Shown here: piece by piece, positions 19,937-27,257 of the stretch
How the letters are laid out: each line of letters starts with the position of its first letter
Position numbering within the stretch: position 1 is the first letter of the stretch
Origin: a virus
Reading direction: 5' to 3' (one strand)
Length of the DNA: 37,779 nucleotides
IMG/VR virus record: IMGVR_UViG_3300005582_000035
Span: 1 to 37,779 of that record
Notes under the pieces: generated by a model
What the model saw: only the letters and a program-made list of their open reading frames with translations
Told to the model about the DNA's origin: nothing
Database searches by the model: none
Translations under genes and position numbers: made by a program

Positions 19937-20475
19937 TTTATATAGTCCTTTAACATATCAACAGTTTTATTCCATGGCTTACCCGGCCAAAACCTAACAC
20001 TAAGACACCATCTGTCGTCATTACTATTGTTTATTGTCTTATGTGGTATATCTGTTCTTACTAATGTTGGTACTGTAATTTGATGTCTTGCAATTTCTGT
20101 AACTTCGTTGTCTAACCAATATATGTGTTCTCGCTTACTACCCGTTACGTATTCTATGTTACCTTCAGTCAACGGGTCGTACCATATCATTTCACTGGAC
20201 TGTCCGCTCAGTACCCAATTGATTGCGGCAGGCACTGGATTTTTAATTCCGTCTGTGTGTATTTTACATTCGCGACCTGCTTTGCCATAAAATAAATGTA
20301 CAAAATGTGGCATTGACTTAATTTCTTTAAACCATGCAAATACTTCATCAGACAATATATCTTTAGCTTCGGGTAACCATATGGTCCACGGATCAGGTAT
20401 GCTGGTTACATCGGGGAATACAAAATTAGGATTAAGTGGATTAGTAATAGGTAAAGTTAACGGATAGTAATTCAT
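19927..20475 (-). CDS. 2OG-Fe(II) oxygenase-like protein, paralogue 5
   Basis: 182 residues from the ATG at 20475, which overlaps the stop of the last desaturase gene (ATGA); GGAAAGG lies further upstream. HTD at 73-75 (CKIHTDGIKNPVPAAINWVL), distal His145 (DIPHKTINN) and Arg155 give an intact HxD...H...R set. Closest in form to 27793-28362 (both have AINWV/ALNWV after the HxD). It ends inside the 5' end of tRNA-Arg(TCG). Being cotranscribed with the desaturases, it may act on the same product. Confidence 0.77.
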   Translation of the reverse strand: MNYYPLTLPITNPLNPNFVFPDVTSIPDPWTIWLPEAKDILSDEVFAWFKEIKSMPHFVHLFYGKAGRECKIHTDGIKNPVPAAINWVLSGQSSEMIWYDPLTEGNIEYVTGSKREHIYWLDNEVTEIARHQITVPTLVRTDIPHKTINNSNDDRWCLSVRFWPGKPWNKTVDMLKDYIKPL

Positions 20476-21248
20476 TTTGCAAATACCTTTCCTATGATCC
20501 ATCCAACACTGTCAAATTCATTTGGCTTCATTGCAAAATTCCATGCACCTTGCTGGTGGTGGTGATTGTTGTGGTATGCTTCCCCGGGATGAAATATTCC
20601 AAGCCACGGAGTATTATAACTGTTATCAGCAGTATCGAAATTTCTATAACCGCCAGGTAACTTTGAATGTGTGAGTATGAGTCCGCAGATAATTGTATTA
20701 ATCTGAAACACACGTCTGCCAGTTAATAATACAAACACAACGAACTTCCAACTAACAATGGCCAACAACAAACATATAACTGTAAACACTTTACTGGCAT
20801 GTTTATGACAGAATACAAGAACAGGATCGCGTATTAAATCAACCGGCCATGGAAAACTTTTTGCACGGGCACGTAAATTTGTATGTAACTGTTCTGTAAA
20901 AATTGTATAACTTAAAATCTTCCACACCCCGTCCATTGGGCTGTGAGGATCATCTTTGGTATCTGCATTTTTATGATGCTTGCGATGCATAGCAGTAATA
21001 GTAATAGGATCGCCTGGGCCAAATATTGTACAAGCTGTTAAAAAATAGTGTCTGAACTTTCCTGTTTTAAAACTTTTATGACTAAAGTATCTATGGCTAG
21101 CAATCTCTTTACTAAGAATCTCTATAACAATCTTTTCCCACAGTAACATAATTACCAGCCAATACCAATCTGCAGGATTTATAATAATCCATCCTATTGT
21201 AAACAAAAACGCAATACTAGCGATGTTGCTAAGATTAATGTATTTCAC
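20472..21248 (-). CDS. Membrane fatty-acid desaturase, copy 4 of the tandem
   Basis: About 258 residues from a GTG start at 21248 with AGGA eight bases upstream. The three histidine boxes of acyl-CoA/acyl-lipid delta-9-type desaturases are intact: HRYFSH, HRKHH and HNNHH (YHNNHHHQQGAWNF). Hydrophobic stretches at the N-terminus and between boxes II and III provide the membrane helices. These di-iron enzymes introduce a double bond into acyl chains and need an electron donor, here presumably from the host. Shorter than typical bacterial forms (about 300 aa or more). Start overlaps the end of copy 3. Confidence 0.88.
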   Translation of the reverse strand: MKYINLSNIASIAFLFTIGWIIINPADWYWLVIMLLWEKIVIEILSKEIASHRYFSHKSFKTGKFRHYFLTACTIFGPGDPITITAMHRKHHKNADTKDDPHSPMDGVWKILSYTIFTEQLHTNLRARAKSFPWPVDLIRDPVLVFCHKHASKVFTVICLLLAIVSWKFVVFVLLTGRRVFQINTIICGLILTHSKLPGGYRNFDTADNSYNTPWLGIFHPGEAYHNNHHHQQGAWNFAMKPNEFDSVGWIIGKVFAK

Positions 21249-22059
21249 GTAAGCTATCCTTTTCTGCAAATATATATTTTATTGCATACGCAACATAATC
21301 TATTTCATCTGGTTTTGTACTTTGATTCCAAGCGCCCGGTTTAGCATGATGATTATTATGAAATCCGTCTCCGAACCACCAATTGATCCATTTTGTATTG
21401 TAACTGTTATCAGTCGTATCAAAATTTCTATATCCACCCCATGCTTTTTTATGGCCATATACAATGTTAAGGATTCCGGTTTCAGCAAGAGCAAGGCCTA
21501 CACCAAATACATATCCAAATATAAGTAATTTCCACGACACTAACACACATAATAACATTGTACCTAAGCATAACACGGCTAGATTGTTATGTATAAACCT
21601 CGCCGACCTGTCACGTAGTAAATCAAATGGTACTGTTGCTTTATCCATATACCCACTGTAGTTAAATCCTAATACTAATTTTCGATTATAACTTAAACTA
21701 CTCCATATACCATTTAATGGGCTATGTGGGTCCTTAGGTGTGTCGCTGAATTTATGGTGGAATCTATGTATTGCGGCCGCAGTAACTGGACTCACAGCCG
21801 CAAATATAGACGATATACAGAAAAATTTATGCACCCGGTCACTAACTTTAAAACTACGATGACTAAAATATCTATGTAACATCATGCTACGAACCAATGG
21901 TTGCACATATAGACGAACCCAAATAATGCCGCCCAATAGCCAAGGCCAGTCACTGGGGTTAAAACAAACCCATAGAAAACAAAAAGGTATACTTATGATA
22001 CTTGATATACGAAGTGTACTGATTAGTAATGCAGTTTTATTAATATCATTTAATTTCAT
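21235..22059 (-). CDS. Membrane fatty-acid desaturase, copy 3 of the tandem
   Basis: 274 residues. Boxes HRYFSH, HRFHH (IHRFHHKFSD) and HNNHH (FHNNHHAKPGAWN) are intact. The start MKLNDINKT at 22059 lies 14 bases inside copy 2. NPSDWPWLLGGIIW near the N-terminus is almost repeated in copy 2 (NPSDWPWLLAGIIF), showing recent common origin. Same reaction class as copy 4; regiospecificity cannot be read from sequence. Confidence 0.88.
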   Translation of the reverse strand: MKLNDINKTALLISTLRISSIISIPFCFLWVCFNPSDWPWLLGGIIWVRLYVQPLVRSMMLHRYFSHRSFKVSDRVHKFFCISSIFAAVSPVTAAAIHRFHHKFSDTPKDPHSPLNGIWSSLSYNRKLVLGFNYSGYMDKATVPFDLLRDRSARFIHNNLAVLCLGTMLLCVLVSWKLLIFGYVFGVGLALAETGILNIVYGHKKAWGGYRNFDTTDNSYNTKWINWWFGDGFHNNHHAKPGAWNQSTKPDEIDYVAYAIKYIFAEKDSLREIH

Positions 22060-22843
22060 TAACAAATACCTTATCGACAATCCATCCTGCTAAATCAAAT
22101 TCGCCTGGCATAATTGCCATGTTGTACTTGCCCGGATACATATGATGATTATTATGATAGCCTTCTCCGGGACTTAGTATTTCCAAAAATTTAGAATTAT
22201 AACTCTGGTCTGCTGTGTCAAAGTTTCTGTAACTTCCCCAAATCTTCATATGTACTAATGCAATAAAAATAATACTGTTGTTTATTGCAGTTAATCCTGT
22301 AGCAAAGAACAAACAAAATACCATTAACTTCCAACTAATTAACAGACATAACAAGGCGTACACGCCATACACTAAAATGCAATTGTTATGTAACCACATA
22401 AGTGAAGGATCTCTCATTAAGTCAACCGGCAACTGCATTGCTTTTTTATTCTGTACTACTCGTTCTCTCCAAAACAATGAATTCCAAAAACCATATATCT
22501 TAGGGCTATGTGGGTCCTTATTAGTATCACTGTGTTTATGGTGGTATCTATGTACTGTGGCCGCAGTTAACGGACTGTTGGTACTAAATGAATTTGCAAA
22601 CAGTAAAAAGTAATGTTTAGCTTTGCTAGTTTTAAAACTTCTATGACAGATGTAACGATGGAAAGCAATATTTTTACCTATCATGCCAACAAAAAACTTG
22701 CCAAATATAATTCCTGCTAATAGCCATGGCCAGTCACTGGGATTAAAGAACATCCATAGTATTGTAATCGGCACACTAAAAAGGCCAACTCGTTTCCATA
22801 AAAATTCTAAAGGTCGTGCCCCTATCTGTTTGTCTTCTATCAT
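22046..22843 (-). CDS. Membrane fatty-acid desaturase, copy 2 of the tandem
   Basis: 265 residues. Boxes HRYICH, HRYHH (VHRYHHKHSDTNKDPHSP) and HNNHH (YHNNHHMYPGKYN) are intact. Start overlaps the stop of copy 1 (ATGA) with no ribosome site, so translation is coupled. The HKxSDTxxDPHSP segment after box II is common to copies 2 and 3 and close in 1 and 4. Confidence 0.88.
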   Translation of the reverse strand: MIEDKQIGARPLEFLWKRVGLFSVPITILWMFFNPSDWPWLLAGIIFGKFFVGMIGKNIAFHRYICHRSFKTSKAKHYFLLFANSFSTNSPLTAATVHRYHHKHSDTNKDPHSPKIYGFWNSLFWRERVVQNKKAMQLPVDLMRDPSLMWLHNNCILVYGVYALLCLLISWKLMVFCLFFATGLTAINNSIIFIALVHMKIWGSYRNFDTADQSYNSKFLEILSPGEGYHNNHHMYPGKYNMAIMPGEFDLAGWIVDKVFVNEIK

Positions 22844-23595
22844 ATAAACAATTTTTTAACTACCCATCCTGCAAAATCATATTCGCCGGGCGCTGTTGCT
22901 TGATTGTATTTACTAGGATACTTGTGATGATTATTATGTAATCCTTCACCTATATCAAGTATCTGTAAATATTTGTTATTCCAACTATCATCAGCTACGT
23001 CAAAATTTTTGTAGCTTCCTGGTAGCCTCATGTGAAATAATGCACTTCTAAACAAGCCCATGTGCAAGTAATTCCAGCCTATGCCTGCTAAAAATATAAA
23101 TGCTGATAAGCGCCAATCAATTAAGCATAACATTATGTTGCCAAAGATAATAATGTTGTACATATTTTCGTGCAATATTAACAAAAACTCGTCTCTCATT
23201 AAATCAATTGCCGGTTTCACTTTTTTATCCATGTTCCATGACCAAGTAAACGCACTATGTATAAATCCATTATTCGGACTATGTACATCTTTGATTGTGT
23301 CACTGTATTTGTGATGTTGACGATGTACACTTGCATACACTATCGGACTAATTGCTGTAGTACAAGATACTATAGCTAGTAATTTATGAACCAATGGGGT
23401 CGCTTTAAAACTGTTATGACTAAAATATCTATGTTGCGCTATTTGATTTCCAAACAATCCAACTACAATTTTATAATACAACAGGCTATAAATGATCCAG
23501 GTCCAATCTTCGGCCACAGTCCAGTATAATAAAAAGAATAAACTTGCGTAACCTGCTAGTTGAAGCAGTCTGGATAAAGTTGGATTATAGTGCAT
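22840..23595 (-). CDS. Membrane fatty-acid desaturase, copy 1 of the tandem
   Basis: 251 residues, first gene of the cluster. Boxes HRYFSH, HRQHH and HNNHH (LHNNHHKYPSKYN) are intact; DVHSP replaces the DPHSP seen in the others. TATAAATA lies seven bases before the ATG and no ribosome site is seen, so cluster expression is probably late. Only 31 bases separate this start from the divergent gene at 23627. Confidence 0.88.
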   Translation of the reverse strand: MHYNPTLSRLLQLAGYASLFFLLYWTVAEDWTWIIYSLLYYKIVVGLFGNQIAQHRYFSHNSFKATPLVHKLLAIVSCTTAISPIVYASVHRQHHKYSDTIKDVHSPNNGFIHSAFTWSWNMDKKVKPAIDLMRDEFLLILHENMYNIIIFGNIMLCLIDWRLSAFIFLAGIGWNYLHMGLFRSALFHMRLPGSYKNFDVADDSWNNKYLQILDIGEGLHNNHHKYPSKYNQATAPGEYDFAGWVVKKLFI

Positions 23596-23602
23596 TTTAT
23601 AA

Positions 23603-23610
23603 TATTTATA
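23603..23610 (-). promoter_or_regulatory. T4-like late promoter element of the desaturase cluster
   Basis: Perfect TATAAATA on the minus strand, seven bases before the ATG at 23595. Confidence 0.7.
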
Positions 23611-23613
23611 TAG

Positions 23614-23621
23614 TGTAAATA
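23614..23621 (+). promoter_or_regulatory. T4-like late promoter element, 5 bases from ATG
   Basis: TGTAAATA, then CGTAT, then ATG at 23627. Back to back with the desaturase late promoter. Confidence 0.62.
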
Positions 23622-23626
23622 CGTAT

Positions 23627-24220
23627 ATGAAACAAGTTGATATTTTGCCTCCGTATTGTTATCCAATTGACGGAATAACCGTAGATCAAAAACAACTATA
23701 TGACAGTATTATAACACTATTAAATAGGCTTTGTCTAGATATTGACGATATATGTTCTAGGCTAGGCTTTGCTATTAATTTAACGCATTTACCTGGACTG
23801 GTCGGAGAGGATGCGTGGCGCAAATATAGTGCCAGCCATGCACATTTAGTAGAACAGAACATAGATGAAGCCAATTTCACCGAGCATTTAAAAGAGGCCG
23901 AAGATTTATATGTGGGTAAATTAGTTCATAAACTGTATGACAGACATCATGGATTCTGTGGGCGAGCACAGCTTGTTTGGTTAGGTCCTAACAATGGTTA
24001 TAGGTTTCATACTGATCCGCATACCCCAAACAGGTATCATGTGCCTATAGTGACCAACACTGATTGTTATTGGTTGTTTAAAGATGACAAGGATGTGTAT
24101 AAGTTACACATGCCAGCAGATGATAGAGTATGGTATTTGGATCCAATTAATATAACACATACATTTCATAACGGATCTAATACTGCCAGGTTGCACTTGT
24201 TATTAACTAGTGCTACTTAA
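23627..24220 (+). CDS. Aspartyl/asparaginyl hydroxylase-like 2OG-Fe(II) protein, paralogue 6
   Basis: 197 residues. HTD at 128-130 (YRFHTDPHTPNRYHVPIVTN), distal His181 (THTFHNGS) and Arg188 (TARLHLLL). The H-D-P-H-x(3)-R-Y-H-x-P-I pattern resembles aspartyl beta-hydroxylase-type enzymes. The N-terminal 100 residues are helical and specific to this member. Divergent from the desaturases; TGTAAATA stands five bases before the ATG. The end overlaps the convergent gene 24217 by four bases. Confidence 0.78.
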   Translation: MKQVDILPPYCYPIDGITVDQKQLYDSIITLLNRLCLDIDDICSRLGFAINLTHLPGLVGEDAWRKYSASHAHLVEQNIDEANFTEHLKEAEDLYVGKLVHKLYDRHHGFCGRAQLVWLGPNNGYRFHTDPHTPNRYHVPIVTNTDCYWLFKDDKDVYKLHMPADDRVWYLDPINITHTFHNGSNTARLHLLLTSAT

Positions 24221-24927
24221 TCTATCAAAGTTTTTTCGTGTTCTTTGATTACTGCAACCAAGTCCTCTGCCCTTACATTATCAAAATCTAGTCCTACATT
24301 AATGCGTTTTGCGCCGCCATATCTGTGTACGCTATGCCATGTTAAGTGATTAAACACGTACCAGTTACCTTGTTCTATCGTGGCATTTACTACACATTCA
24401 ATTTTATCTAAATCTGGAATCCTAGTAGTAGATATTGTTTCAAATGGTGCAGTGGGCTCATACCATCTTGTTTGTTCATTACTACTTTGTAAAAGTAAAA
24501 ATATAGAACACTTGCGTTTGTGCCCATGATGTGCAGGTAATACACTACCACCTTCACCAATTTGAAAAATCGGTACAGGCTCTCCTGGACTCAAGTCTTT
24601 AAGAAACTGCGGAGTCAAATCTAACAGTTCTTGTGCGGCATCATCCGGCAGATAAAATTGCTTAAATTCTATAGGATCCTCGCCCGGGTAAGTATTTTTA
24701 ATTTGTTTATATCTACGTAGTAGCTCTTTACTTTTTTCTAAGCCGATACTTTCGTACACACCCCAAGGATCTTTAAGACCATTTTCATAGTTCGCACGAG
24801 GAGGAAAATAACTGTCGTCCCTATTTGCTTGCTGTCGCAGACGTTCACCAAATTCTAGTCCAAATGTTAACTTAGTTTTATAAATGTATTTGTCGGGATT
24901 GATCCCGGATTTTAATGTTTCTATCAT
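24217..24927 (-). CDS. 2OG-Fe(II)-like protein with HxG in place of HxD, paralogue 7
   Basis: 236 residues. The expected metal site reads H133-H134-G135 within LPAHHGHKRKCSIFLLL, while relatives have HxD there. Distal His198 (LTWHSVHR) and Arg208 (KRINVGLDF) are kept. In Fe/2OG halogenases the Asp is replaced by Gly or Ala to make room for halide, so halogenation is a possibility. Loss of activity is the simpler alternative. Located opposite 23627. The ATG is six bases after a TATAAT box. Confidence 0.7.
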   Translation of the reverse strand: MIETLKSGINPDKYIYKTKLTFGLEFGERLRQQANRDDSYFPPRANYENGLKDPWGVYESIGLEKSKELLRRYKQIKNTYPGEDPIEFKQFYLPDDAAQELLDLTPQFLKDLSPGEPVPIFQIGEGGSVLPAHHGHKRKCSIFLLLQSSNEQTRWYEPTAPFETISTTRIPDLDKIECVVNATIEQGNWYVFNHLTWHSVHRYGGAKRINVGLDFDNVRAEDLVAVIKEHEKTLID

Positions 24928-24933
24928 ATTATA

Positions 24934-24961
24934 ATTATACTATATTATAGTGTAATGTCAA
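24934..24961 (-). promoter_or_regulatory. Sigma70-type promoter giving a near-leaderless transcript
   Basis: TTGACA (24956-24961), 16-base spacer, TATAAT (24934-24939), then a second TATAAT and ATG at 24927. Minus strand. Confidence 0.68.
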
Positions 24962-24964
24962 GTA

Positions 24965-25780
24965 TTATTCTGGTCGGCCACACTTAGCACGTTTGGCATT
25001 AGTTAATGCACCAAAGTCTACCGGCCATTCTCGACCTGGGGCAATTTCAATCGCACCTGCTGGAAACTTGTACTGTACTCCGGCTTGTTTCATAATGTCA
25101 GCTACTGGCTTACGAAATACTGTTAAGTCGTTGCCTAAGTTTACGTATGGCTTAGTATGCGGAAAGGTCCAGCCTGCAATTTGTTTTGTATTATTATTGA
25201 TTACAATCTTGTAATAGCCATGTGGAACAATGACACCATTACCAATTGTTGGGTCATTCGCACCGTAGAACGCACCAACAAAAATTGTATAACTTTGATT
25301 CGTTTGTACTGCCCAACCGCGAACTGCTGTTTCTAACAGTTTCCAAATGCCACGGTTCAAACTTCCGTGCTGTGGATACATGTTAGTCATTAGAAATGAT
25401 TCGTACTCCACTTGCTGACTCCAACTCAAGTCACCATCGGGGGCGGCGTGTCCTTTGTCGTAGCCTGTGCCAGCATAGTCATCTGGACGAGCACCTGTGC
25501 CATTTAAGGATTGGTCAGGAACAAAAGCATTTGTACGTGGAAAACATCCTAATGCATTGGGAGGGGTTAGTGTATATGCCACATAAGCAGGAATCTTTAC
25601 AGGAGCATCATAGGCTACTAGATATGCTTCGCGGCAAATTGGTAGCGTTGGTCGCTGTGTTTGTGCAAAACCGTAAGGGCTATGTACTTGGCATGCTTGT
25701 GGTGGCAGTGGGGCACGTTGTTCCCACGCATTTGCTAGATTACTAACAGTAAATAGTACCAACAATATAAGTTGTTTCAT
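24965..25780 (-). CDS. Secreted DNA/RNA non-specific endonuclease (NUC1 family)
   Basis: 271 residues with a signal peptide (MKQLILLVLFTVSNLANAWE). The catalytic motif appears as DKGHAAPDGD with His111 (family DRGH variant). It is followed by FLMTNMYPQHGSLNRGIW, which supplies the magnesium-binding Asn. Cysteines at 30, 49 and 79 suggest disulfides after export. Family members cut DNA and RNA without sequence preference. A phage could use it to degrade extracellular or periplasmic nucleic acid, or host DNA at lysis. A CATAAATA late element lies 23 bases before the ATG. Confidence 0.85.
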   Translation of the reverse strand: MKQLILLVLFTVSNLANAWEQRAPLPPQACQVHSPYGFAQTQRPTLPICREAYLVAYDAPVKIPAYVAYTLTPPNALGCFPRTNAFVPDQSLNGTGARPDDYAGTGYDKGHAAPDGDLSWSQQVEYESFLMTNMYPQHGSLNRGIWKLLETAVRGWAVQTNQSYTIFVGAFYGANDPTIGNGVIVPHGYYKIVINNNTKQIAGWTFPHTKPYVNLGNDLTVFRKPVADIMKQAGVQYKFPAGAIEIAPGREWPVDFGALTNAKRAKCGRPE

Positions 25781-25803
25781 GTGTATCTTTCATTAAGTAC
25801 ACA

Positions 25804-25811
25804 TATTTATG
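25804..25811 (-). promoter_or_regulatory. T4-like late promoter element of the nuclease gene
   Basis: CATAAATA on the minus strand, 23 bases before the ATG at 25780; leader contains GAAAG. Confidence 0.55.
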
Positions 25812-25819
25812 ATTGAGTA

Positions 25820-26488
25820 TTATATGGTATGCGAAGTCACCATGTATGGCGACAGCCCTTTACAATCGACTCTTAGTTCTAGTCTACGTTTAGCCACTGT
25901 AAAAACTGTATTACCGTATTTACTATCAATCATAGGTACGTACATAACTCGGGGTGTCTTCATATGAATTTTATTAATGAACTCATCTAAGCTCAAGTTA
26001 CTAGGGACAACTTTTAATAGTGCATAGCATACACTTTTGTCATTGTTTATGCGTACAATCACAAGAATATGCAAGTTATTTGTATCTTTCAGCTTGGTTT
26101 TTAACGGAGCAACAAACATGTTATACAGTCCAGTGAAATCGCTTTCGTTAATCAAGTTAACAAAGCCATCATTGATGCTTTGTAAATTTTGCAAGTAGCT
26201 GGCCTCTGAACTAATAGATAATATATCTTTTGCGCTTAATCCTTTAACATCGAAATCTGCCAATGGAGTAACAACATCGACCACACTTGACCCTGCACCA
26301 GTCCATGTAGCATTATCGATACTATCAGCGACTGCATATTCCCACGTTTCTTTGGCTATTTGTATTTTACGATTTCTCCGCTTAAACGGTGCATAGTAGT
26401 TAAACATTTCTGTGGCAAATCTTGCGCTGAAATCTTTACCTAATATTGCTTCGTGCTGAGAAATATTTACGGGTATGAATTGATACAT
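25820..26488 (-). CDS. Unknown protein (222 aa)
   Basis: Begins MYQFIPVNISQHEAILGKDF. A basic patch follows (PFKRRNRKIQIAKE), then WTGAGSSVVDVVTPLADFDV and a mixed alpha/beta C-terminal half. No motif I recognise. It starts 10 bases after the CCA end of tRNA-Ser(GCT); CCAATAAATC at that junction is a weak late-type match. Probably expressed by read-through from the promoter at 26859-26887. Confidence 0.68.
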   Translation of the reverse strand: MYQFIPVNISQHEAILGKDFSARFATEMFNYYAPFKRRNRKIQIAKETWEYAVADSIDNATWTGAGSSVVDVVTPLADFDVKGLSAKDILSISSEASYLQNLQSINDGFVNLINESDFTGLYNMFVAPLKTKLKDTNNLHILVIVRINNDKSVCYALLKVVPSNLSLDEFINKIHMKTPRVMYVPMIDSKYGNTVFTVAKRRLELRVDCKGLSPYMVTSHTI

Positions 26489-26497
26489 TAGATTTAT

Positions 26498-26591
26498 TGG
26501 TGGAGAGCGAGGGATTCGAACCCTCGGTCCGGGTTTATGCCCGGACGTCTTCTTAGCAGGAAGGTGGTTTCAGCCGCTCACCCAGCTCTCC
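26498..26591 (-). tRNA. tRNA-Ser (GCT)
   Basis: Acceptor GGAGAGC/GCTCTCC, anticodon loop CTGCTAA, long variable arm (GTCCGGGCATAAACCCGGAC), encoded CCA. Confidence 0.93.
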
Positions 26592-26596
26592 AATTA

Positions 26597-26852
26597 TAAT
26601 TAGTATGAACATACTAAAACTACGTTACGACAGTGAAACGTCTGGACAGTCAACGTCATGAACGTTGGAACTCGACATACATCTGGCAGGGTATTCTTGC
26701 ATCAATGGAGCCTCGGGGGTACCCGATATTCTTAATACAGGCATCGAGCATAACTTTGCGTTTCACAACGTGTGGGTCAGTGGCATGCGTAATATCCTAC
26801 TTCTCACTTGTAGCAGTCCCCGCCGAGGGGTACGTTCATACTAATTACAATT
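26597..26852 (-). ncRNA. Candidate structured RNA closed by a 19-bp helix
   Basis: About 255 bases without a supported gene between tRNA-Val and tRNA-Ser. The ends pair: AATTAGTATGAAC (in 26834-26846, minus sense) with GTTCATACTAATT (26598-26610). The helix extends to 19 pairs with a single G-U that pairs only in the minus-strand RNA. Inner hairpins include CAACGT-TCATG-ACGTTG and CCCC-TCGGC-GGGG. It has its own strong promoter (26859-26887). A Y-RNA-like scaffold RNA or a processing element of the tRNA precursor are both possible. Confidence 0.55.
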
Positions 26853-26858
26853 TAATAT

Positions 26859-26887
26859 ATTATATACTACACAGTTGACATTGTCAA
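26859..26887 (-). promoter_or_regulatory. Sigma70-type promoter of the structured RNA and tRNA-Ser
   Basis: TTGACA (26882-26887), 17-base spacer, TATAAT (26859-26864), minus strand. It begins eight bases after the CCA end of tRNA-Val. Confidence 0.85.
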
Positions 26888-26894
26888 GCATTTA

Positions 26895-26970
26895 TGGTAG
26901 GACTTGCCAGGTTCGAACTGACGACATTCTGCGTGTAAGGCAGACGCTCTACCAACTGAGCTAAAGTCCT
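26895..26970 (-). tRNA. tRNA-Val (TAC)
   Basis: Acceptor AGGACTT/AAGTCCT, anticodon loop CTTACAC, encoded CCA followed directly by TAAATG. Confidence 0.94.
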
Positions 26971-26975
26971 AAAAT

Positions 26976-27052
26976 TGGTCCGTGTGACACGATTCGAACA
27001 TGCGACCACTGCGTCCCAAACGCAGAGCTCTACCAGGCTGAGCTACACACGG
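26976..27052 (-). tRNA. tRNA-Pro (TGG)
   Basis: Acceptor CCGTGTG/CACACGG, anticodon loop TTTGGGA, encoded CCA. Confidence 0.94.
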
Positions 27053-27058
27053 GTATAA

Positions 27059-27115
27059 TTAATTATGGCAGGTGAGGTATCTAGTCAGACGTTTAGTAGC
27101 GACAGACTTGCCCAT
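27059..27115 (-). CDS. Possible 18-aa peptide between two tRNAs
   Basis: ATG at 27115 directly behind AAAAGGAGA, frame MGKSVATKRLTRYLTCHN then TAA. The ribosome site is excellent but the peptide is very short and basic, and it sits in the precursor between tRNA-Thr and tRNA-Pro. It could be a leader-type or chance frame. Confidence 0.25.
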   Translation of the reverse strand: MGKSVATKRLTRYLTCHN

Positions 27116-27145
27116 TCTCCTTTTACTTTCCTTACCACAAAACTT

Positions 27146-27221
<76 letters not shown>

Positions 27222-27244
27222 GTATTAAAACTATTTATTATTCA

Positions 27245-27252
27245 ACTAAATA
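27245..27252 (+). promoter_or_regulatory. T4-like late promoter element, 5 bases from ATG
   Basis: ACTAAATA, then TTGTG, then ATG at 27258. Confidence 0.58.
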
Positions 27253-27257
27253 TTGTG

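Noticed and set aside
22278-22613. Plus-strand 111-codon frame inside desaturase copy 2
   Set aside because: Shadow frame; the minus frame has all three histidine boxes and overlaps neatly with its neighbours.
19096-25780. Interpretation as host chromosome because of omega, ACP, desaturases and nuclease
   Set aside because: Omega is not followed by spoT, ACP has no fab neighbours, and the genes lie among overlapping phage-type small genes with T4-like late elements on both sides.
26597-26852. tmRNA
   Set aside because: The plus-strand AAAACTACG recalls the tmRNA tag, but the reading (…TTLRQ-stop) does not end in LAA and no tRNA-Ala-like acceptor with G3-U70 is formed by the ends.
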